Assembly (NCBI RefSeq): GCF_032670585.1
Contig: NZ_JAVQHL010000002.1
Coordinates: 1,054,001-1,118,000, forward strand
DNA from: Ostreiculturibacter nitratireducens
Lineage (GTDB): Bacteria > Pseudomonadota > Alphaproteobacteria > Rhodobacterales > Rhodobacteraceae
Direction of reading: 5' to 3'
DNA: 64,000 nucleotides
The notes under the pieces: model-generated
Seen by the model: only the letters and a program-made list of their open reading frames with translations
Database searches by the model: none
Told to the model about the DNA's origin: nothing
Position numbers and translations under genes: made by a program
Shown here: piece by piece, positions 42,604 through 50,556 of the stretch
How the letters are laid out: each line of letters opens with the position of its first letter
How positions within the stretch are numbered: position 1 is the stretch's first letter

Positions 42604-43511
42604 TGGGCTTCTCCCTTTCCGTTGATGCTGAGGCCCTCGCGGGCCAGCCGGTCGCGCAGGACCTCGATTTCCACGTCGAGGTCGCTCCTGTCGTCCAGAA
42701 GAAGTGTGCGGGTGCGCGCGGCGAAGTTCGTCTCGAGGTCAGTCAGAAGGGTTTCGTAGTCGGCCCGCGCCTTCTGGTCCTTCGTCCGGGTCCAGATGTC
42801 GGCGAACTTCACCGTCGCATCGCGCGCGCCCATCAGGTAGACGCCGAGGTAACGGCGCGCCGCCGTGAGGTCGCGCGGGTCCTCCTCGACCGTGCGGAAG
42901 AGGTCGCGGGCAGTGGTCTGGAACTGCTCCACGCGCCGGATCAGGTGCCGGTCGCCGACGCGCTGGATCGCCTCGCGCATGGAGGCCAGGTATTTCTCAC
43001 CCTCCTCGACGGCGCGGCCGACGCGGTGCTGCTGGAAGCGGTCCACGCCCTCCATGCCCTTGTCCTTCAGTGGATCGGGTCCGAAGGCGAGGAAGTGCAG
43101 GACTGCGCCGAGCAGGCCGAAGATGACCGGGTTCAGTACGCTCACTCCAGGAGCGAACCCACCGAGAAAGAGCCCCACGCCCGTCAGGACGCTCGCGAAG
43201 ATCTTTCGCGGGATCGCGGGGCGGCGGGCGACCTTGCGCGCCTCGTAGGCCTCGTGGGCAAGCTCGCCCTCGCGGGTGAGCCAGGCGGCCAGGATCAGTG
43301 TGCCGAAGGCCGCGAGGTCGACGGCAAGGCCCGCCGCGTTCTCTCCGAACGCGGTCAGGACCAAGGGAAACGGTGCGAAGAAGAGCATGTTGACCCGGCC
43401 GCCGGCGCGGGTCGGGCGCCGCCCTTCGAACGGGTGTTTCCGCGAGGGAGTTCCCGGCTTCTCGCGCCGGGAATTATCCGGGCTGTAGGGGCCGCCGAAC
43501 CGTTCCGCCAT
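42600..43511 (-). CDS. xpaC: XpaC-family membrane protein
   Basis: A 303-residue protein with a basic N-terminus, hydrophobic segments (about 42-80 and 110-142), and a long helical C-terminal half typical of the 5-bromo-4-chloroindolyl phosphate hydrolysis family (FQQHRVGRAVEEGEKYLASM, RDLTAARRYLGVYLMGARDATVKFADI). XpaC is usually encoded with TelA and the two probably act together. Enzyme activity has not been shown for the family by sequence. Its start overlaps the stop of a 31-residue ORF. Confidence 0.88.
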   Translation of the reverse strand: MAERFGGPYSPDNSRREKPGTPSRKHPFEGRRPTRAGGRVNMLFFAPFPLVLTAFGENAAGLAVDLAAFGTLILAAWLTREGELAHEAYEARKVARRPAIPRKIFASVLTGVGLFLGGFAPGVSVLNPVIFGLLGAVLHFLAFGPDPLKDKGMEGVDRFQQHRVGRAVEEGEKYLASMREAIQRVGDRHLIRRVEQFQTTARDLFRTVEEDPRDLTAARRYLGVYLMGARDATVKFADIWTRTKDQKARADYETLLTDLETNFAARTRTLLLDDRSDLDVEIEVLRDRLAREGLSINGKGEAQ

Positions 43512-43606
43512 CAGCCGCCTCCCGTGCCACCACCGGTGGCCGCGACGTAGAAAGTCAGCGCCAGCAGAAGGAAAAACGCAAGTTTCTGCAATCCCGTGCC
43601 GGACAT
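43511..43606 (-). CDS. Small membrane peptide leading the xpaC-telA operon, 31 residues
   Basis: ATG at 43606 to a TGA whose final A is the first base of the xpaC ATG (TGATG overlap), the classic sign of translational coupling. The peptide has a hydrophobic helix (about residues 9-23, LAFFLLLALTFYVAA) and a Gly-rich tail (TGGGTGGG). A GGGG stretch lies just upstream. It was not described in any family I know. It may be a real small membrane protein or a leader that couples translation. Confidence 0.55.
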   Translation of the reverse strand: MSGTGLQKLAFFLLLALTFYVAATGGGTGGG

Positions 43607-43849
43607 CACCGCCCCTGACCCAGCCGATCTACATACTCAAATTCAGCTATAAGCCAGCGGGCTCCGTGGCGCCAGTGCGTTGGGCCCGCGCGGCTGGGCG
43701 TTTTGCGCAACGGGCATGATCCCGCCAGCCGCTAGCGCCCTTATTTCAGACGCCGCGCTCGCGATTCAGGCAATTCTGCCCGCCAATGAGCCGTTCGGCG
43801 CCACGCCCCATCAATGGCGGGCGCGAAGGCTCTCCGCAATCGTGTTCCG

Positions 43850-45400
43850 TCAGCGCTCGCCGCGCCCGCCCGGCTTCGGCCCGCGCGGGCGGCCGCCCGG
43901 TCCCTTGCCGCCGGGTTTCGGCCCGCGCGGCTTGCGGTCCGCGCCCTCGGTGCGCGGTGCGCGGGGTTTCCACTCGCGCTCGCCGGCGCCTTCCGGCCTC
44001 GGTCCGCGCGGCTTGCGGTCCGCACCCTCGGTGCGCGGTGCGCGGGGTTTCCACTCGCGGTCTCCCGATCCCTCCGGCCTCGGCCCGCGCGGCTTGCGGT
44101 CCGCACCCTCGGCGCGCGGTGCGCGGGGTTTCCATTCGCGCTCGCCGGCGCCTTCCGGCCTCGGTCCGCGCGGCTTGCGGTCCGCGCCCTCGGCGCGCGG
44201 TGCGCGGGGTTTCCATTCGCGCTCGCCGACGCCTTCCGGCCTCGGCCCGCGCGGCTTGCGGTCCGCACCCTCGGTGCGCGGTGCGCGGGGTTTCCACTCG
44301 CGCTCGCCGGCGCCTTCCGGCCTCGGTCCGCGCGGCTTGCGGTCCGCGCCCTCGGCGCGCGGTGCGCGGGGTTTCCATTCGCGCTCGCCGACGCCTTCCG
44401 GCCTCGGCCCGCGCGGTTTCCGGTCCGCACCCTCGGTGCGCGGTGCGCGGGGTTTCCACTCGCGCTCGCCGGCGCCTTCCGGCCTCGGCCCACGCGGCTT
44501 GCGGTCCGCGCCTGATTCGTCGCGCGAACGCGGCCGGAATGGCCTGTCGCCGTCGCGGCGTTCGCCTCCCTCCCTGTCCCGCCGCGGCGCCGCGCCGCGG
44601 TCGGGCCTGCCTTCCCCCCGGTCGCCGCGCGCACGCTCGGACCCTTCGCGCTGCGGCTCCTCTCCGGTCAGAAGGCTGCCAAGCTGGTCGCGCAGCACGC
44701 GCCGTTTCACCTCGACGACATCGCCCGGCTGCATCTCGTTCAGCCGGAACGGCCCGTAGCTGACCCGGATCAGCCGGTTCACGATCAGCCCGACCTCGGC
44801 CATCGCGCGCCGGACCTCGCGGTTCTTCCCTTCGCGGATCCCCACGGTCAGCCAGGCGTTCGCCCCCTGCTGGCGGTCGAGCGCCACCTCCATCGGCTGG
44901 AATTCCTCGCCGTCGATGACGATGCCCCGGCGAAGGGGGTCGAAGGTTGCGTTGTTGGGCTGGCCGTTCACCCGCACCCGGTATTTTCTGAGCCATCCGG
45001 TCGAGGGCAACTCCAGTCGCCGTTTCAGCCCGCCGTCGTTCGTCAGAAGCAGGAGACCTTCGGAATTGAGGTCGAGCCGCCCGACGCTCATCACGCGCGG
45101 CATCCCTTCCGGCAGCGTGTCGAAGACGGTCTGCCGGCCCTTTTCATCCTTCTCGGAGGTCACGAGGCCAATGGGCTTGTAGTAGAGCCAGAGCCGCGTT
45201 TCCTGCGGCGCGTCGATCGGCTTGCCGTCGAGCGTTACCTTGTCCGTCGGCAGGACGTCCAGCGCGGGGCTCGTCACCTTTACCCCGTTCACCTTGACGC
45301 GCCCGGCGAGGATCATCTTCTCGGCGTCGCGCCGCGAGGCCACACCGGCCCGCGCCATCGCCTTGGCGATGCGTTCGCCCTTGTCACCTGTTTCGCCCAT
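43850..45400 (-). CDS. rluB: rRNA pseudouridine synthase RluB with repeat tail
   Basis: A 516-residue protein. The S4 domain (residues 8-50, ERIAKAMARAGVASRRDAEK) and pseudouridine synthase core (VGRLDLNSEGLLLLTNDG holds the catalytic Asp; EGKNREVRRAMAEVG) fit RluB, which modifies U2605 of 23S rRNA in E. coli. From about residue 240 the tail is highly basic, rich in Arg, Pro and Gly, with seven near-identical 27-residue repeats. The tail may bind RNA. The start at 45400 is chosen because translation further upstream is not protein-like. Confidence 0.92.
   Translation of the reverse strand: MGETGDKGERIAKAMARAGVASRRDAEKMILAGRVKVNGVKVTSPALDVLPTDKVTLDGKPIDAPQETRLWLYYKPIGLVTSEKDEKGRQTVFDTLPEGMPRVMSVGRLDLNSEGLLLLTNDGGLKRRLELPSTGWLRKYRVRVNGQPNNATFDPLRRGIVIDGEEFQPMEVALDRQQGANAWLTVGIREGKNREVRRAMAEVGLIVNRLIRVSYGPFRLNEMQPGDVVEVKRRVLRDQLGSLLTGEEPQREGSERARGDRGEGRPDRGAAPRRDREGGERRDGDRPFRPRSRDESGADRKPRGPRPEGAGEREWKPRAPRTEGADRKPRGPRPEGVGEREWKPRAPRAEGADRKPRGPRPEGAGEREWKPRAPRTEGADRKPRGPRPEGVGEREWKPRAPRAEGADRKPRGPRPEGAGEREWKPRAPRAEGADRKPRGPRPEGSGDREWKPRAPRTEGADRKPRGPRPEGAGEREWKPRAPRTEGADRKPRGPKPGGKGPGGRPRGPKPGGRGER
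43943..44509 (-). repeat. Seven tandem 81-bp repeats encoding a 27-residue unit in RluB
   Basis: Units read ADRKPRGPRPEG, then a GxGEREWKPRAPR block and a final T/A-E-G. In order the variants are A-T, V-A, A-T, V-A, A-A, S-T (GDREW) and A-T, so copies 1-2 and 3-4 look like a duplicated 162-bp pair. Copy number is likely to vary between strains. Confidence 0.9.
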
Positions 45401-45499
45401 CGCCGTAACCCCGCAGCCTTGCCGAAGGCCGCCTTCTAACGCCTCGCGCGGCAAACCGGAAGCGCTTGCGTGAATGCGGGGCTTCGGCGAAGAGAGGCC

Positions 45500-45952
45500 A
45501 TGAGCCGGTTCAGGAGCTACATGGAGGAAGCCCTTGCCGAGGCCCGCGCAGCGGGGCTTCGCGGCGAGGTGCCTGTGGGCGCCGTCGTCGTCGCCCCCGA
45601 CGGGCGCGTCGTTGCGGCGGCAGGGAACCGCACCCGCGAGCTCAACGACCCTTCCGCCCATGCCGAGATGCTCGCGCTTCGCGCGGCCTGCGCCGAGGCG
45701 GGGTCGGAGCGGCTTCCGGGGCACGACCTCTACGTCACGCTCGAACCCTGCCCGATGTGCGCGGGCGCCATCTCCTTTGCCCGGATCGCGCGGCTCTACT
45801 ACGGTGCGTCGGACCCGAAGTCGGGCGGCGTCGCCCATGGCGCGCGGGTCTTTTCCCACCCGCAATGCCATCACGCGCCCGAGGTCTATGACGGCATCGG
45901 CGCGGCGGAGGCCGAGCGGCTTCTGAAGAGCTTCTTCGCAGACCGCCGCTGA
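45500..45952 (+). CDS. tadA: tRNA-specific adenosine deaminase
   Basis: The enzyme converts A34 to inosine in tRNA-Arg(ACG). The 150-residue protein has the zinc site of the CDA fold: HAEMLALRAA (His and catalytic Glu) and TLEPCPMCAGAI (two Cys). GARVFSHPQCHHAPEVYDGI and the C-terminal helix fit TadA. The ATG at 45500 has AGAGAGG upstream; the frame extends to a GTG at 45470 without support. It is divergent from rluB, an arrangement common in alphaproteobacteria. Confidence 0.93.
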   Translation: MSRFRSYMEEALAEARAAGLRGEVPVGAVVVAPDGRVVAAAGNRTRELNDPSAHAEMLALRAACAEAGSERLPGHDLYVTLEPCPMCAGAISFARIARLYYGASDPKSGGVAHGARVFSHPQCHHAPEVYDGIGAAEAERLLKSFFADRR

Positions 45953-45973
45953 CGGTTCGACGTTGCGCAGCGC

Positions 45974-46414
45974 TCAAGCCATGCGCGCGAGGTGCCACAG
46001 GCCCCAACCTGCCCAAAGCACTATCACCGGCAGGACGATCCAGTAATCGCGCTCCTTGGGCAGGGACCATCCGGGCGCTGCGCGCGCCTTCGCCACCGTG
46101 GCCAGCGACACGATGGGCCAGTAGACGGTAATGCCGAGCGCGGCGGCCAGGATGACCTCGCCCCAGCCCCGTCCCGTCGCATGGCCGATCAGATCTAGAC
46201 CGAGCAGCGGCGTGTAGAATACGAGATCGCCAAGGGCGAGCGCCCACCAGAAGGCCACTCCGACCTTGGTGATCCGCTCTTCGGGCTCCTGCGTGCCCAT
46301 GCGGACTCCCAGATCGTAATCGAGCGCCGACAGGCACTGCGCCACGGCGAGATAGGCGAATAGAAGCCATCCCGGCCCCTGAAGCACCCAGAAGGCGAAG
46401 CCTTGGCTGTCCAT
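45974..46414 (-). CDS. Hypothetical inner-membrane protein, 146 residues
   Basis: A small membrane protein with four hydrophobic segments (about 12-32, 52-72, 84-106, 124-142). Some polar, possibly conserved residues lie between them (ALDYDLGVRMGTQEPEERITKVG). No family recognised. It ends 22 bases after tadA in convergent orientation. The ATG at 46414 has a GGAGGGACAGG site upstream. Confidence 0.7.
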   Translation of the reverse strand: MDSQGFAFWVLQGPGWLLFAYLAVAQCLSALDYDLGVRMGTQEPEERITKVGVAFWWALALGDLVFYTPLLGLDLIGHATGRGWGEVILAAALGITVYWPIVSLATVAKARAAPGWSLPKERDYWIVLPVIVLWAGWGLWHLARMA

Positions 46415-46490
46415 CCTGTCCCTCCGTCATCGTGCCTTCGCGAACGCAGGGCCGGGCGAAGGACGCTTTTTCCGGGAAGCTTGCCGCCGG

Positions 46491-47183
46491 TCAGATATCG
46501 ATCGGCTTCAGCACCTCGGGTTCGATCACCTCGACGCCTGGAAGCCGGGCCTTAAGTTCGTCGGCCGACTGGGCAAGCAGCGGAAATGTCTTGTAGTGGC
46601 AGGGAATCACCGTCTTGAAGCTGAAATACTTCTTCGCCGCCCAGGCCGCGGCCTTCATGTCCATGGTGAAATGCCCGCCCGCGCAAAGGATGCCGATGTC
46701 GGGATTGTGGTATTCCCCCATCCATTCCATGTCGGCCATGATGGTGGTGTCGCCGGTGATGTAGATCACGTGGCCCTCGCCCGCGATCATGAAGCCCGCC
46801 TCGTGGCCGGCATAGATCGGGCCGTCGGGCCCCCCGATCGAGGACGAATGGCTTGCGTTGACCATCGTCACCTTGGCGCCGCCAAGGTCCACCGTGCCGC
46901 CCTTGTTGAAGCCCGTCCCCTCGATCCCCTCCTTCTCGCTCCACCAGGACACGAGGTCGTAGATCCCTACGAGAGGGATGCCCTTCTCCTTGCAGATCGC
47001 GACGGCGTTGCTCGAATGGTCGCCATGGCCGTGGGTCACGAGGACATGCGTCGCGCCCTCGATCGCCTCCGCGCGCCGTTCCTCCGGGAACATCGGGTTG
47101 CCGGCGAGCCAGGGATCGACCAGGAGGACCGCCCCCTCGATCTCGATGCGGAAGCCGGAATGGCCGAGCCAGGTGATCTTCAT
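46491..47183 (-). CDS. Metallo-beta-lactamase-fold hydrolase, UPF0173 (YtkL-like)
   Basis: A 230-residue zinc hydrolase with MKITWLGHSGFRIEIEGAVLLVDPWL at the start, the metal-binding HGHGDHSSN motif, TGDTTIMADM and GGHFTMDMKAAAW with further ligands, and CHYKTFPLL near the end. UPF0173 proteins are assigned as metal-dependent hydrolases of unknown substrate. A palindrome lies upstream of the ATG. It is divergent from the ceramidase-like gene. Confidence 0.93.
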   Translation of the reverse strand: MKITWLGHSGFRIEIEGAVLLVDPWLAGNPMFPEERRAEAIEGATHVLVTHGHGDHSSNAVAICKEKGIPLVGIYDLVSWWSEKEGIEGTGFNKGGTVDLGGAKVTMVNASHSSSIGGPDGPIYAGHEAGFMIAGEGHVIYITGDTTIMADMEWMGEYHNPDIGILCAGGHFTMDMKAAAWAAKKYFSFKTVIPCHYKTFPLLAQSADELKARLPGVEVIEPEVLKPIDI

Positions 47184-47202
47184 CTACTCGCCTCCCAATT
47201 GT

Positions 47203-47223
47203 CTCGCTAAGACACTAGCGAAA
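47203..47223. promoter_or_regulatory. Palindrome between the UPF0173 and ceramidase-like genes
   Basis: TCGCTA and TAGCGA (47204-47209 and 47216-47221) are perfect arms around AGACAC. The core GCTAAG-N2-ACTAG also occurs at 13102-13122. It could be an operator shared by divergent promoters. Confidence 0.4.
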
Positions 47224-47239
47224 AAGGCAGGGGTTGGAA

Positions 47240-47893
47240 GTGGACTGGCGCGCTGGGGTGGATGCCTATTGCGAACGGACGAGCCCGGAATTCTGGGCCG
47301 AGCCCGTGAACGCGGTCACGAACGCGGCGTTCCTGGCCGCCGCAATCCTCATGTGGCGACGCGCGCCCTTGCCCATGGCCCGCGCACTGAGCGCGGTTCT
47401 CGGCGTCATCGGCGTGGGCTCCTTCCTTTTCCACACCTTCGCGGAGCGCTGGGCGGGCCTCGCCGACGTCCTGCCGATCCTTGCGTTCATCCTTCTCTAC
47501 ATCTTCGCTGCCAACCGCGACTTCCTCGGCCTTTCGCCCCTCAGATCGTTCCTCGGTGTGCTGGCCTTCTTCCCCTACGCGGCCCTTGCGGTTCCCCTCT
47601 TCGCCAGGCTGGGTTTCCTCGGGTCGTCGGCGGGCTACGCGCCGATTCCCGTGCTCATCCTGGTCTACTCGGCCTTCCTCCGACCGCGTGCGCGTGAAAC
47701 CGCGCGCGGGATGGCCATGGGCGCGCTGCTTCTCATCGTTTCGCTGACCTTCCGCACACTCGACGGGCCGCTCTGCGCCACAGTTCCCATGGGCACGCAT
47801 TTCATGTGGCACATCCTCAACGCCGTCATGCTCGCATGGATGATCGAGACCTATTCCCGCCACATGCTTGCGGGCCGCCGTCATAGCGCGTAA
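47240..47893 (+). CDS. Ceramidase-domain membrane protein
   Basis: A 217-residue protein with about seven transmembrane helices and the motifs of the alkaline ceramidase/CREST group: DAYCERTSPEFWAEPVNAVTNAAFL, SFLFHTFAERWAGLADVLPI (Ser, His, Asp), and GTHFMWHILNAVMLAWM (two His). These make up the zinc site. Substrate in bacteria is unknown: it may be an amidase on sphingolipids or another lipid. The GTG at 47240 is preferred because AGGGG lies six bases upstream; a TTG at 47234 is also in frame. Confidence 0.85.
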   Translation: MDWRAGVDAYCERTSPEFWAEPVNAVTNAAFLAAAILMWRRAPLPMARALSAVLGVIGVGSFLFHTFAERWAGLADVLPILAFILLYIFAANRDFLGLSPLRSFLGVLAFFPYAALAVPLFARLGFLGSSAGYAPIPVLILVYSAFLRPRARETARGMAMGALLLIVSLTFRTLDGPLCATVPMGTHFMWHILNAVMLAWMIETYSRHMLAGRRHSA

Positions 47894-47928
47894 ATCCCGG
47901 GCCGACCAAAAGGACGGAGCCAGGCCCC

Positions 47929-48216
47929 ATGTCCATCGACACCGATACCGCGCGCCGCGTCGCGCACCTCGCGCGCATCGCCGTGAAACCCGAGGATCTT
48001 CCCGAACTCGCCCGCGAGCTTTCGGGCATCCTCACCTTCATGGAACAGCTGAACGAAGTGGACGTGGAGGGCGTGGAGCCCATGACCTCGGTCACGCCGA
48101 TGCGGCTGAAGCGCCGGAAGGACGTTGTGACCGAAGGCAACATCCAGTCCCAGATCCTATCCAACGCCCCCGATGCCCGCGAGGGCTTCTTCGCCGTTCC
48201 GAAGGTGGTCGAATGA
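47929..48216 (+). CDS. gatC: Asp/Glu-tRNA amidotransferase subunit C
   Basis: A 95-residue helical subunit that stabilises the GatCAB transamidosome. Typical features are IDTDTARRVAHLARIAVKPEDLP, LSGILTFMEQLNEVDVEGVEPM and the proline-rich tail leading to REGFFAVPKVVE. Its stop overlaps the gatA start (ATGA). gatB is not in the window. Confidence 0.95.
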   Translation: MSIDTDTARRVAHLARIAVKPEDLPELARELSGILTFMEQLNEVDVEGVEPMTSVTPMRLKRRKDVVTEGNIQSQILSNAPDAREGFFAVPKVVE

Positions 48217-49703
48217 GCGCGCTGAACTCCCTTACGATCGCCGAAGCCCGCGATCTTCTGCGCAAGCGCGAGGTCACGTCGCTCGAGATCACCGAGGCGT
48301 GCCTCAAGTCGATCGAGGGCGCCGGTGCGCTGAACGCCTTCGTCCACAAGACTCCCGAGATCGCCCATGCCCAAGCGCAGGCCGCCGACGAGCGGCTGCA
48401 GTCGGACCCCGATGCGCCCGCCATGTGCGGCATCCCGGTTGGCATCAAGGACCTCTTCTGCACCGAGGGCGTGCCATCGCAGGCCGCGTCGCGGATCCTC
48501 GAGGGCTTCCTTCCCGAATACGAATCGACCGTGAGCCGCCAGCTGAAAGAGGCGGGCTCGGTCATGCTCGGCAAGCTCAACATGGACGAATTCGCCATGG
48601 GCTCGTCGAACGAAACCTCCTGCTACGGGAACGCGGTCAACCCGTGGCGCCGCAGTGGCGACGCCACCCCGCTGACGCCCGGCGGCTCCTCGGGCGGCTC
48701 CGCCTCGGCGGTAGCGGCCGACCTCTGCCTTGGCGCGACGGGCACCGACACCGGCGGCTCGATCCGCCAGCCAGCGGCCTTCACCGGCATCGTCGGCATC
48801 AAGCCGACCTATGGCCGCTGCTCGCGCTGGGGCACGGTCGCCTTCGCCTCCTCGCTGGACCAGGCGGGGCCGATGACTAAGACGGTGCGTGACGCCGCGA
48901 TCATGCTTCAGGCCATGTCGGGACCCGACCACAAGGATTCGACCTCGGCCGAGATCCCGGTTCCGGATTTCGAGGCGGCGCTTACCGGCGACATCCGCGG
49001 CAAGAAGATCGGCATTCCGAAGGAATACCGGATGGAGGGCATGCCCGCCGAGATCGAGAAACTCTGGGCCGACGGTGCGGCGATGCTGAAGGACGCGGGT
49101 GCCGAGATCGTCGACATCTCGCTTCCCTACACGAAATACGCGCTGCCCGCCTATTACGTGATCGCGCCCGCGGAGGCCTCGTCGAACCTCGCTCGATACG
49201 ACGGCGTCCGCTACGGCCACCGCGCGAAGCTTGCGCAGGGCGACGGTGTCACCGAGCTTTACGAAAAGACCCGCGCCGAGGGCTTCGGCAAGGAGGTCCA
49301 GCGGCGGGTCATGATCGGGACCTACGTGCTGTCGGCCGGCTTCTATGACGCCTATTACAACCGCGCCCGCAAGATCCGCACGCTGATCAAGCGCGACTTC
49401 GACCAGGCATTCGCGTCGGGAATTGACGCGATCCTGACGCCCGCCACACCGTCGGCAGCCTTCGGCCTCGGCGAGATGGCGGAGGCGGATCCGGTGCAGA
49501 TGTATCTGAACGACGTCTTCACCGTGACGGTGAACCTCGCTGGTCTGCCGGGTGTCGCCGTGCCTGCGGGGCTCGACCGCCAGGGCCTGCCGCTCGGGCT
49601 TCAGCTCATCGGCCGTCCCTGGGAAGAGGGCGACCTGCTGAATCACGCTTATGTGCTGGAACGCGCCCTGGGCTTTGTTTCCAAGCCGGAGAAATGGTGG
49701 TAA
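48213..49703 (+). CDS. gatA: Asp/Glu-tRNA amidotransferase subunit A
   Basis: The 496-residue glutaminase/amidase subunit releases ammonia from glutamine and converts Glu-tRNA-Gln to Gln-tRNA-Gln. Catalytic triad elements are in GIPVGIKDLF (Lys), LTPGGSSGGSASAVAADLC (cis-Ser) and GTDTGGSIRQPA (nucleophile Ser). The start ATG overlaps the gatC stop. An upstream extension on the same frame to 47868 is ruled out. Confidence 0.97.
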   Translation: MSALNSLTIAEARDLLRKREVTSLEITEACLKSIEGAGALNAFVHKTPEIAHAQAQAADERLQSDPDAPAMCGIPVGIKDLFCTEGVPSQAASRILEGFLPEYESTVSRQLKEAGSVMLGKLNMDEFAMGSSNETSCYGNAVNPWRRSGDATPLTPGGSSGGSASAVAADLCLGATGTDTGGSIRQPAAFTGIVGIKPTYGRCSRWGTVAFASSLDQAGPMTKTVRDAAIMLQAMSGPDHKDSTSAEIPVPDFEAALTGDIRGKKIGIPKEYRMEGMPAEIEKLWADGAAMLKDAGAEIVDISLPYTKYALPAYYVIAPAEASSNLARYDGVRYGHRAKLAQGDGVTELYEKTRAEGFGKEVQRRVMIGTYVLSAGFYDAYYNRARKIRTLIKRDFDQAFASGIDAILTPATPSAAFGLGEMAEADPVQMYLNDVFTVTVNLAGLPGVAVPAGLDRQGLPLGLQLIGRPWEEGDLLNHAYVLERALGFVSKPEKWW

Positions 49704-49739
49704 GAGCCGCCAAAACCGAAAAACCTCAGAGGTAGATCG

Positions 49740-50552
49740 ATGCGGGTTCTTCTTCCGGTCCTGTCCGCTTTGGTGCTGGCCTCGTGCGATGCACCGGCAC
49801 CGAGCCCCGACAGGGGCGTGGGCTTCCAAAGCTACGGCGATTATCAGCGCCAACGCGAGGCGGAGCTTCAGGCCGCACAGCGCGCGCGCGCCGCCGCGCT
49901 CCCGCGGCAGCCGGTCGTCGTGACCCCGGGAACGCCCTATTACGCGACGCCTGCCTACGCGGGGACCGCCCCGGCCGCGCCGCCCCAGGGCGACGCCCAG
50001 TCCGTCGCGGCCGACGCGATGGCGGCGATCCGTCCCGGCGCGGCACCCGCTGCGGCCTCCGCTGCCCCGGTCGGCGCTCCCTTGTCGGCGATGACGCCCG
50101 CTCCCGCGCCGATGGAAACCGCGTCTGCGCCCGCGCAGGTGCCGGCCACGGCTCCGAACAACTTAGGCATCTCGGACGAACAGAACTTCGCGGCCGTCTC
50201 GTCCCGCGAGACGATCGAGAGCGACAAGGCGCGCATCGCAGCGAACCGTGCGCAATACCAGGAAGTCGCGCCGACACCCGTGCCCGCGCGTCCCGCTGAC
50301 ATCGGGCCGAGCATCGTGGAATTCGCGCTGGCGACGACGAACCTGCCCGGTCAGGCGATCTACAGGCGCAGCGCCGTGGCGCTGTCGTCTCACGAACGCG
50401 CCTGCGCCGCCTTCGCCTCCCCCGACCTCGCCCAGGAAGCGTTCCTGAAGCGCGGCGGACCGGAGCGCGATCCGAAGAACCTCGATCCAGATGGCGACGG
50501 CTTCGCTTGCTCTTGGGACCCGCGGCCGTTCCGGAACGCACGCGGCGGCTGA
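49740..50552 (+). CDS. Lipoprotein with Excalibur-type calcium-binding end
   Basis: A 270-residue lipoprotein (lipobox VLASC at residues 12-16) with a long Ala/Pro-rich low-complexity middle. The C-terminal Excalibur-like motif DPDGDGFACSWDPRPFR has the spaced Asp residues of a calcium site (D-x-D-x-D-G-x-x-C) and the partner Cys of the upstream HERACAAF. The function is not known. It is just upstream of an amidase, with four bases between stop and start. Confidence 0.82.
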   Translation: MRVLLPVLSALVLASCDAPAPSPDRGVGFQSYGDYQRQREAELQAAQRARAAALPRQPVVVTPGTPYYATPAYAGTAPAAPPQGDAQSVAADAMAAIRPGAAPAAASAAPVGAPLSAMTPAPAPMETASAPAQVPATAPNNLGISDEQNFAAVSSRETIESDKARIAANRAQYQEVAPTPVPARPADIGPSIVEFALATTNLPGQAIYRRSAVALSSHERACAAFASPDLAQEAFLKRGGPERDPKNLDPDGDGFACSWDPRPFRNARGG

Positions 50553-50556
50553 CGCT

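Noticed and set aside
43943..44509. CRISPR-like regular repeat array
   Set aside because: The period is 81 bp with no unique spacers between direct repeats, and it is in frame inside rluB.
43680..44759. Forward and reverse ORFs over the RluB repeats
   Set aside because: The 81-bp repeat unit has no stop in several frames; only the rluB frame continues into a recognisable S4 and pseudouridine synthase domain.
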